A DNA stretch of 64,000 nt from Archivesica marissinica. Its lineage: Eukaryota; Mollusca; Bivalvia; Venerida; Vesicomyidae. Where the stretch lies: contig CM026404.1 in assembly GCA_014843695.1 (NCBI GenBank), positions 59,536,725-59,600,724 on the forward strand, given 5' to 3'. Positions 49,301-61,300 of this stretch are shown one piece after another; position 1 is the stretch's first letter, and each line of letters begins with the position of its first letter. The position numbers and the translations under genes were made by a program. The notes below the pieces were generated by a model. The model had not been told where the DNA came from, ran no database searches, and saw only the letters and a list, made by a program, of their open reading frames with translations.

Positions 49301-52300
49301 GTATGTTCAGTAACCAATCAGAACACTCGAGACAGGGTTTATGAAACAAACAATCTCACAGAAGTCAATGTTCGTATTATTTTCCGTTTGAGGTCAATAA
49401 TGTTTTATCATGGGCATTTTAGTCGGCGAGAGTGAGATGCACTCCTACAGCAGTGGTAAGTGATCATTGGTGCTACCGTATTGTTGTTATTGTTATTGTT
49501 GGCCCAGTGACTAGTCTCTCATTGTTCATACATGTCAACACCACTGTCTCACATTGGCAAATTCTGTATATGACCGGAAGGTAATCTTTTCTGAAAATTG
49601 TTTAGGCTTAGTTTAATGATATTTTATTGCTCGATTCGTTTTACATATATATACATATGAATACAAAACATGACAAATTAAATAAAGGCAAACGGGTTCT
49701 AGCAACAATAGTTACGGCCCTTCCCGAAGCTATTGGCACCTCACCATTACCTTGTAAAGGCACCATGTAATATTTTTTGAATTCCTTTCATTTTTGGTGC
49801 AAAAGTCACATAACCTACTATCACGTGAAAATGAAATGTACACGTTTAAGGAATGAATCGCGGGTTAATAGTTTCCATCGGGGTATGAACTATATTGGGC
49901 GTGTTTAAAGTGTGTGGAGGCTGAAGGCATCCACGCTAGCATTCACGCTAACTTTAAACACGCCCAATGTAGTTCATACCCCGATGGAAACTATTAACCC
50001 GCGATTTCATTACTTATATTTACATTAATTATTCTTTTCAATGACACAAAGAAAATATAGCACACTTTGCATTTAAAATGTTTTAGTCCAGATTTGCAAC
50101 TTACTGTGTGCCGGAACAGGTAAATAGATCATCCTTGGAACAGCGTAAACTGTAAGACACGCCTTTTCTCGTGATGAACGCTGCCTAACACTGCGAATGC
50201 GCATGCCCGTATCTTCCGAGTGCGCATGTCAGCTGCATATCATTAGTTTGGAACCCTCTCATACGAAAATATATACAAACAGGGCACATGCGTTCATCGA
50301 CGGAAATACCATAGCGATGTAAATATAAAGTAGTGGTATTTACATGTATGAACAAAGGTGAAAAGGGGTTAATACACAACAACTACTAATTCATGGTTGT
50401 CGAGGGACATTTAGGGTTTAACATGCAGCGGGACATGTATTAAGGCGTAACTCTTTGCACGCTAGTTGTGACAATACCAGTAAAATTACTAAAATACATC
50501 ATGAAATTTCATTAGAATTGTGTCGTAAAGAGTTTTCACTTAGAAATAAGAAAAACACATTCATGAATTGTCGTCTGCTACAACTATTTATAGCCTTTAT
50601 TTTACCCAGCATGCAAAGAGTTAACAGTAGTTGTTATAAACACAGGTGTATTTAACCCATTCAACACCAAGTAACTCACATGGACTGGTCCATGATATTC
50701 ATAAACCAATAAATGAATCAGAAAATCACATTTGGACAAGTTCATTTATCAAAATGGGTAATTATGTCTAAAAATAGTCATATCACTGGCAAAAAGTGCA
50801 GATCCGGCTCATCTGGATTTACACTTTTTGTAAGCCTATTTAGAGGTCTGTGGTGTTGAAAGGGTTAACCATTAAACCTGACTGCCGACACACATAATGG
50901 TAGATCAATGTTATACTCGCTTGGTGCACCAGCCAGTTGTAACCCACCCATACTTCGCAGCCGTAGTGGATGAGGGGTAGTTAGGGCTAAGGTGCCAGGT
51001 TTTTACCAACAAGGTGCTCTGGTAATGCCATGGCATTATTTTTACCCCAAGAAAGAATGGGGGGATTGGGTAATAGAGGGAATTTCCTGCCCAGAGAGGC
51101 AGACTTTCATCCTGCTATTGCTAGCAATCTGTATCTGCAAGATGGGGATTTACTAGATTTCTGAGAGATTAATTAAATTGCCTGCCTAGCCATGGGTGAC
51201 CAGTGGTTACAACTGCATGTTGTAGAAAGGGGTATTTTAGCTAATTAGCATTAATATTACTTTATTGTTTTCTTAAAATTGTGATAGTATTTGTCATTTA
51301 ACTAAATTGCATGTCACTTGTTTTTGATGCTGACTTGATTTATTTATTGCTGGTTCATGTATCTACAGTCAAACCTGTGTTAGTGGTCACCTCTATTACA
51401 CAGTCAAACCTGTGTTAGTGGTCACCTCTATTACACAGTCAAACCTGTGTTAGTGGTCACCTCTATTACACAGTCAAACCTGTGTTAGTGGTCACCTCTA
51501 TTACACAGTCAAACCTGTGTTAGTGGTCACCTCTAATAAGCAGCCAACCTGTATTAAGCAGCCAGTTTGCAGATTCCCAATATGTTGTTTTATTATACAT
51601 TTGACCTCTATTATATGAAAAAGTTGGCAGTTTCTTACGGAGGTTGGTGCACCCAAGTACTGGTTAACCCCTGGAGCCTGCCCAGGAAAGGTGTTGTTAG
51701 GTAAACTGCCTGCCGGTGATATAGACCGAAATGGTGCTGATGCAGGCGTAAAAACCGAAATATAACATAATTGACCTCTATTAAGCAGCCAACCTGTATT
51801 AAGCAGCCATTTTCCAGATTCCCAATATGTTGTTTTATTATACATTTGACCTAATAAGCAGCCACCTGTGCTAAGTAGCCACATTCTGAGATTCCCTTGG
51901 CTGGCTGCTTAAGAAAGGTTTGACTGTATGTCAAGTAAAATTAAATGCTTGTAAACTATGTAGTAACTGTATGTTTCACCCAAGTTTGTGCAATCATGGC
52001 AAGGTCTAATATGATGTAAGCTTTGTACCTTTTAATAGTCATCAATTTCTGTAAAAAAGAGGGACATTTTGGCGCGGGACTAGTTTGCCACTAGTTTTGT
52101 ACTGGAAAGGTGTTGTTAGGTAAACTGCCTGCTGGCGATTATAGCCCAAAATGGTGTTCATGAAGGCGTAAAAACCCACAGACGTTTGGAGTCGGGACAA
52201 GTGGTTGCGTATTTTTTTAAGAACATTTTGATAAATCATAGGCTTGACACTATAAATACAACAGTAGAGACAACTCTGATTGTGCCGGGATGTCATTTTT

Positions 52301-55300
52301 AAACATGCTTGGATATGGCCTTGCATGTATAGTGTCAAGCCTATGATTTATCAAAATGGTCTTAAAAAAAAAAAAATGGTTTTGAGCGTCTGTGGTAAAA
52401 CCCAAACAAACAAACAAACAAACAAACAAACATACAAACAAACAAACAAAGTAACATTTTGTGGCTGATTCCCTTACATTGATGTCTTGTTCTTTTTATT
52501 TGTCTTCTAACAAACGTGTTATATGTAGTTGGGGTGGGGGTGAAACTAGACAGCCAGAATTATTTTTATATAGTGGTCTGAGCACCCCTCAGTGCCCAGT
52601 CCTAGGTCAGAATAGTTAGCTATAAATCCTTCCCACACTGCCCTACCTGCATATCATATTGTTATGGCAGTGTATCTTGGATCGTTTCTATCAGAGTTTA
52701 TTTAATAGAAGATTTGAAAGTATTAAATACTCTTTTGGTTAAAAGCATGATTTTCGACCTGTTGTAAAATATAACTTTGTGTAGCACAATACAGGGCTCA
52801 TCATCCTAGGTCAGAATTATTGGGAGAAGTGAGAGAGTGCGCGATTACGCCCTTAAATGGTATTATTTAATAAAATTCCACCAACCTGAAATACACAATA
52901 AATTATGACCTTTAACTCTTAACCTGCCAATCACAACTAAATTCACATTTACAATCAGCATATTCTATTTGCTATTTGCTATTCTAATAGTGGAGCTAAA
53001 ACACTTGTCTGAATGGCAAAGAACAGAGATCCTGATCAGTTGCTGATCTGGATCTATGTTGTTTGCACATTCCGTCCAATTTATTCGGCCTGTTATGGTT
53101 AAATACAACATTTGAATAGAAAGTGCTTTATGGCCAGTTTAGCTTACTGGACAAAGTTGTGTATGAAAATTTAATAAAAGAAAAAAATATTTTTTATTTT
53201 TAATTATTTTTTTGGGAGAAGTGGGGCGGGCCCCCAGGTGGTGAAGTTGCCCTCTAGAATGAGCCCTGCAATAGATGTAATGTTGCTGCTTTATTGTGAC
53301 ACATATTTGCACACATGAGACAATATCTCTTGGAATTCCAGAAGCAGCGGCCAGCTTCGGCAGGCAGTATGAAGAAAGGTTCAGACAGCAGCTCTCAGAG
53401 TACTAGCAGTAAGTCCATGGCAGGCTTGAACAGTGATGAGATCCGTATTGTCCGTCGGGTGAATGAGGAAGAAACCCGCAAAGGGGGCTGGGTCAGGATA
53501 TTTCCCACTCCCGACTCCTGGGACCTTTACTCGTACGTTGCTATTTTTTTATTTAAAAATAACCAATGCCGTATTTATTCTAATAAGTGTCCATACTATA
53601 AAAAGTGTGACTAGAAATGTTGAACATGTTTGAACAAGATAGAGTGACCTGATAAGTTTTGGGAGAATGATGATCAGTATACATACTAAGAGGTATTGAT
53701 ATCTCGGTAAGAGATAAGCTATGTGTTGAATATTATCTTATCTGTCACCAAAGAATTTACACCCAATATGAGACAATTAGTAAAGCTGTACAGTTGCAAA
53801 GAAGTTGTAGCGATGTAGGCTTAACCCTTTGCACGCTAGTGGCAGATAAAATCACCTTTGCAAACAGCATAGAGCCAGATCAGACGAAACAGAATGTTTG
53901 CTATTTGAATAGTGGAACTAAAACATTTTGCTGAATAGCAAATAACATAGATCATGATCAGACATGGCGTTACGTTACACCGTGGCTGATCTGGATCTAT
54001 GTTGTTTGCAAATGTGATTTTATTAACTCAGCAGGCAAAGGGTTAAAAGGGATCAAAGATCCTTCCATACTAGCCTAGCAACTATTCTACGGTATAATAC
54101 TATCGGCAATATATCTATATGGCATGACCCAATAGAAAACGTTACTACAGATTCGTTCCTGATTGAACAAGTCAGAACGCGCTGTGACTTGATTTAAGAT
54201 GCAGACTATTTATACCATTTGGCATCATGGAATAAAAGAGAATTTTGGGCTAGATTTACTCGCTGACTCGTTTGTTTGTCATTGTTGGTATCGTTGAGCA
54301 ATGTAAATTGACGGCAATCTGTTATTTGCATTGCTAAAATCTACTTCCTGTTCTTGTTTTTGCATGGATTTCTAATGATTTCTAAGTGTGAAGAAGCACC
54401 GATGTACAAATACACATGTGTATCAATAGTGCTAGCCATTATCTCCGCTATGCTTCCTAATTAACCCTTTCAACACCACACACCTCTAAATAGGCTTACA
54501 AAAAGTGTAGATCCAGATGAGCCGGCTCGTGATGAACCGTCTCATCAGGATCTGCACTTTTTACCAGTAATATTACTATTTGTTAGATAAAAATTACCCA
54601 TTTTGATAAATGAACTGGTCCAAATGTAATTTTCTTAGTAATTTATTAGTCTAAAAATATCATGCACCAGTCCATGTCAGTTACTTGGTGTTGAATGGGT
54701 TAACAATGGAATCTTGTAAATGTTGCATTATGACTCGGGTGAGGGACCCAGGGCCATTGTTGCTCTCTTGTGCTATGCTAAATTACATATATATGCATCA
54801 TTGACAAATTTGAGCAATAAAACTTGGAACGGTATTCTCGTGTACTATTGGGTGGGGTCACGAGAAACACGAGAGTCATGTTTTACGTGTGATTGCAAGT
54901 TTAACATGTTTGGTGTTGAATGGGTTAATGAATGTTCTATAGATTGTACTAATGTTTCCATGTTTGTCCTTTGCCAGGACCTTTTTGCAGTTCTCGACCA
55001 CAAACAATTTAATGGTTCATCAAAAGCTGTTCCCAGACAGGTATGTACGAAGTAGACATCAGTTCCCAGACAGGTATGTACGAAGTAGACATCAGTTCCC
55101 AGACAGGTATGTACGAAGTAGACATCAGTTCCCAGACAGGTATGTACGAAGTAGACATCAGTTCCCAGACAGGTATGTATGAAGTAGACATCAGTTCCCA
55201 GACAGGTATGTACGAAGTAGACATCAGTTCCCAGACAGGTATGTACAAAGTAGACATCAGTTTTTAAAACGAGAAAGAACTACAAGGTAGTATCATCACA

Positions 55301-58300
55301 TGACTTATTTCTATGTTTTCTTTAGGTTGGTCCTAGTGTCTCGTTTAGTAATTAAAATTATACAAATTTATTTTAGCTTGATTGCAAAACTAGTTCTTAC
55401 AACTTATATTAATCACTCTCAAGACCTCATTCCTGATGGAATCCATCGCCACGAGGGAGAGAGAAGAGCCAACGTGTAATTTAAATGCCTTGCCTAAGGG
55501 CACAATGGAACAGCTCCAGCGGGGCTTGAACTCGGGATCTTTCGCACCTGAAGAGCTATCACGACTTCCACTTCTCATTTAGTAAGTATAACACTCTGGA
55601 CTACCAATAAACCCTCATACATTCAATGATGCATAATCACGCTCTGAACTACCAATAAACCCTCATACATTCAATGATGCATAATCACGCTCTGGACTAC
55701 CAATAAACCCTCATACATTCAGTGATGCATAATCACGCTCTGGACTACCAATAAACCCTCATACATTCAATGATGCATAATCACGCTCTGGACTACCAAT
55801 AAACCCTCATATATTCAATGATGCATAATCACGCTCTGGACTACCAATAAACCCTCATACATTCAATGATGCATAATCACGCTCTGGACTACCAATAAAC
55901 CCTCATACATTCAATGATGCATAATCACGCTCTGGACTACCAATAGACCCTCATACATTCAATGATGCATAATCACGCTCTGGATTACCAATAAACCCTC
56001 ATACATTCAATGATGCATAATCATGCTCGACTACCAATAAACCCTCATACATTCAATGATGCATAATCACGCTCTGGACTACCAATAAACCCTCATACAT
56101 TCAATGATGCATAATCACGCTCTGGACTACCAATAAACCCTCATACATTCAATGATGCATACTCACACTCTGGACTACCAATAAACCCTCATACATTCAA
56201 TGATGCATACTCACACTCTGGACTACCAATAAACCCTCATACATTCAATGATGCATAATCACGCTCTGGACTACCAATAAACCCTCATACATTCAATGAT
56301 GCATACTCACACTCTGGACTACCAATAAACCCTCATACATTCAATGATGCATACTCACACTCTGGACTACCAATAAACCCTCATACATTCAATGATGCAT
56401 ACTCACACTCTGGACTACCAATAAACCCTCATACATTCAATGATGCATACTCACACTCTGGACTACCAATATTATTATTATTATTATTATACCACATTTA
56501 TATAGCACCCTTTTCATATCAGATACGTTCAAAGGTGCTTTACAATAAGAGTCTGCAAGTAAAAACAGTAAAACATGTAATAAAACAATAGTATAACTTA
56601 AAGTAATGTAACAATGTAACCTAACTAATTTAGTCAATGAAGTTTTAAAAAAAATAAAATAATGTAAGGGTCGCATACCAGGCCCCTGTCCCCATGGCAG
56701 AAGAGGGAAAGCGTGGGTGGACTTCAAAGCAAGAACTAAAAGGCATACGCCATAATACTAAGATATGCAGTTAAAGAATATATATACCAGATATATATGT
56801 TAAAAGATTTAAGGATTGTTTGTTAAAACAATATAAATAAGCACAAGATAAAACTACTTCAAACATTCTTAATGTTGAAGTTGTCAAAACACTTCTATAT
56901 GCACACCAGTTTAGTGTCCGTGTATTTCTAAGAAAAAGTGTGTTTTAAGTGATGTCTTAAAACTAGATACTGATTTAGACTCTCTGATTCCTGCCGGGAG
57001 AGCATTCCATAGTCTTGGTGCAGCAGTAGCAAAGCTTCTGTCACCGTACATGACCAATAAACCCTCATACATTCAATGATGCATAATCACGCTCTGGACT
57101 ACCAATAAACCCTCATACATTCAATGATGCATAATCACGCTCTGGACTACCAATAGACCCTCATACATTCAATGTTCTTGTTTGCCACTAATTTCACAAC
57201 AGTTGATAATTATTTTATTTTCATGAATATCATTACCACTTGCCTCCCCTTTATTAGTTCAATAGTTGAAGGGGGTGAGATGGTACGGTGGTCGCCAGAT
57301 CGGACAGGTGGGTTTTCTCCCTGTATTCCGGTTTCCACCCACACGAATGACCACAAATACGCTTTCATCCGTGCCAACGAGAGTGATTAATATAAGTTGT
57401 TAAAACTTGCTTCGCAATTGTTGTAAGATAAATAAAGTTTAAGCTAATAGATGGAAGGGGATGGCGGGTGAGGGTGGCGTCGGGGGTTTTAGATAGCAAT
57501 TACAATTGTCTCAATTCAGGTTTTAAAAATGTATGGATTTCCTTTTATGCAAATAGTGATTTATGTATTGTAACCCATTGGCAGGCACAAGAGTACGTCT
57601 ACAGCTGTCGTATCCCGAGGGTCAACATCAGCCGGGTCCCGGGCAAAGTGAGTACATGTTTAGTTTGTATTGCGAAACAAGCACAAGTCTCTTGCTGTTG
57701 TGAATTTTGCTTTTTTTGTATAACAAATGAAGAATTGCACAGTTAGTGTCTATATTACATTAATTGGCCAGCTTTACAATGACAGAAGCCCGGCTTTAAC
57801 ATGTGATTTAACAAGCTGGACAGAAACTCTGTTTTATTTTAATGTTTTTAATGTATCAGATGTAGAGCTGCAAGGGTTTGTGGGAGGTGTACAAGTTGTG
57901 ATAGCCATGCTTGTATCTGCATTCTTGTAATTGTGTCTAGTTGTTCCCACAAATGATCATTGTTGAGCTTAGGAAAGAGGTAACCATACAAGCAGGTTTC
58001 TCTCTCCTCAATCCTACATGTATGTACATATGATTTATACTTGACTATGTTTATTCAAAGAAATAAATATTGTTTAAACCCCACTTGTTTATTCAAAGAA
58101 ATATATATTGTTTAAACTAAACCCCACTTGTCTATATGATACTGACTGATTGGTTTATAGGAGTCAAGTGTCACAAAAAATAACGCTGTAAGTATAGCAA
58201 CAAGATGTAGGTAGCAGGAGCAGGTGAATGAACTGTATAGTTGCATAACCATTATATCTGAATAACAAACCCTCAATCTACATCTACAGTGTCTGGACAT

Positions 58301-61300
58301 ATGTACAGAAGTATTATACGGACATATTGCACAAACATGTATATATAGACAGATCTAAGCACACCCAGACATGCATACATACCTATATATAAACACAGGG
58401 CTCATTCTATAGGGCGACATGGGCGAAGTAGTCGCCCTTGGTACCCTGATTTCGCCCCCAGCAGGGGTCACCACTTCTCCCGTACAATTTTCAGACAAAA
58501 TATTGTCCAGTAAGATACACTGACCATTATGAATCACTCCTTCTATTCAATTATTGTATTTAATGGTCATATTGTGTATTTTAACCCAGTTTTGTAGAAG
58601 TTTATTAAATAATACCATCAGATGATGCAATCGCGCGCTTTCTCACTTCTCCAAAAAATATGGGTCTAGCTTGAAACATGCATAACATTCACCTCAGTAA
58701 GTAATATATATGACATGTATATAGATACTGTTAACTTAACCCATTCAACACCAAGTAACTGCCATAGACTGGCATTTTTAGACCAATTAAATTAATAAGA
58801 AAATTACATTTGGATCAGTTCATTTATCAAAATGGGTAAATTATTTTTTAAAAATTGTAATATTACTGTCAAAAAATGCAGATCCTGATGAGACGGCTCA
58901 TCTGGATCTACACTTTTTGTAAGCCTATATAGAGGTCTGTGGTGTTGAAAGGGTTAACCGGTACATGTATGTATATATATATAGTAGAGCTGTAGCGAGT
59001 ACCCGAGTATTCGTGAATCAAAGTTCAAGGATCGAGTATACGATTACTCGCTGATTGCTGATACTGAGATCGGTGAATCCCGATCTTACTGATCAAGTAG
59101 GCATATATTTAAACTCTTTATCAAAACAAAATGAAGAAACCACAACCAGTAAGCGTTTGTACAGTAATGATGGTTAACCCTTTCAACATCACAGACCTCT
59201 AAATAGGCTTACAAAAAGTGTAGATCCAGATGAGCCGGCTCGTGACGAGCCGTCTCATCAGGATCTGCACTTTTTGCCAGTGATATGACTATTTTTAGAC
59301 ATAATTACCCATTTTGATAAATGAACTTGTCCAAATGTGATTTTCTGATTCATTTATTGGTTTATGAATATCATGGACCAGTCCACGTGAGTTACTTGGT
59401 TTTGAAAGAGTTAAAACATCAGAAAATTCTCTTATTTCTAAACCGGAAGTACATTTTGAAAACACCGTTGTTCAGCTATGCAGTGAATATTATTTTTAAA
59501 TGAATTTCCAGCCTACATCATTTCGATTTTTAGCACAGTAGATTAGATTTGGGTGCGCTCTACTATGCTCTCTGGGTCCATAGTGTCACATGCTGAAATG
59601 AATCTGAAATATGTAGTAAAATCAATTTTCTGGAGATAAAACGCCGAAATCTTAAGACTTGCACCTGTTGTAAAAAGCTCTGTAGCGGTTACTTCCCTTA
59701 TTGACATGCTGACTATCCACATTAATAATCACAGTACAGTTAAACCTGTCTTAAGCACAGGTGGCTGCTTAATAGAGGTCAAATGTATAGCAAAACAACA
59801 TATTGGGAATCTGCTAACTGGCTGCTTAATGCAGGTTGGCTGCTTAATAGAGGTCAAATGTATAGCAAAACAACATATTGGGAATCTGCTAACTGGCTGC
59901 TTAATGCAGGTTGGCTGCTTAATAGAGGTCAAATGTATAGCAAAACAACATATTGGGAATCTACTAACTGGCTGCTTAATGCAGGTTGGCTGCTTAATAG
60001 AGGTGACCACTAACACAGGTTTGACTGTAATGTTATGCGTTTATTAGTGGAATACGGCCTATACCAACATCCCTCTAGTGAACAATTGAGCAAATGTGTC
60101 GTCTAAGAATCTGAACATTTGGAAACGAATCACTGATTTCTTCCAAGATCAGGGCCCACACATCTTGAAGATCCTTAGGCACAATCGACAAAAAGGGTGA
60201 GGGAAATTAGCAAAACAAACATGTCTCTTTTGCACAATAAAACATTGCACTGTTCAAAATAATCCCCCCCCCCCCTGGTCAAGTAAATCAAATGCTTTAA
60301 ACACTGATGAAGAGCGATCCAATTTGTGGATCGGTTGTACCGATTTGTGAGTCGGATCGGATTGCCACCTACTTGACGAACCTCAGCTCTCGTATATAGA
60401 CATTGCCAAACGAAACCACTAGACTGATTCCCCTGGAACATTGTTAGCATGGTAGCATTGTACTAGTAAAGTAGTTAGATGAACAAGCTGTCACTATATT
60501 GCTGTAGATTAGCTGCACTGAGATATGCTTCAGCTGCTGCACACTGCTTGTTTCTGTGCTACCCTGTATAATTATGTTGCATGTTTATTATTATGTAGAT
60601 GGCATGATTAGTTTAAACTTTATTTATTTTACACCGATTGCGAAGCAAGTTCTAACAACTTATATTAATCACTCTCGTTGGCACGGATGAAAGCGTATAT
60701 GTGGTCATTAGTGTGGGAGGAAACAAGGAGAGAAACTATATAAGCTCTGCTTCCGTTTTAATCCTTTCCTATTCTTTGATTTTATGTACATGTATTGTTT
60801 TGTGAATGTATATAGTGGAATAAATATGTTTAAACCAAACCGGAGCACCCAGAGAAAATCACCTGTCCGCTCTGGCGACCATCGTACCATCTCACATACT
60901 TCCCGGTCCGAGGATTGAAACCGGGTTGCATTGGTTAGAAGCGAGCGCGCTAACCACTGCGCTAATCGGACAGCCCGGCATGATTGGCATCTGTCTAGTT
61001 GCATGTGAATATTGAGCTCACCTGACCAAAGGTCGGGCAAGTATTTGTAAGAGTGGGGAGTATCTGGCAACAGGTATTGGGTGAACAATTTTGCATTCAA
61101 ATGACTTCTTGTCACGAACCAACAGTAGGATTGTATCCAAACTTGGTATGTAGCATGCTATACAGCCGATCTGTAGAGGTATATCGACAGACAAATATCG
61201 ACGATAAATCGATTGCCAGACATTAAAGCGACATTAATGCAAATTAATACAGAATGTATTTTCCTATTATATGGTATAATTTTTTTCCAAATTTTTGTCT

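Noticed and set aside
54720..55055. 111-codon frame overlapping exon c17
   Set aside because: It reads c17 in a different frame from the one that matches TTLL5; upstream part has no similarity.
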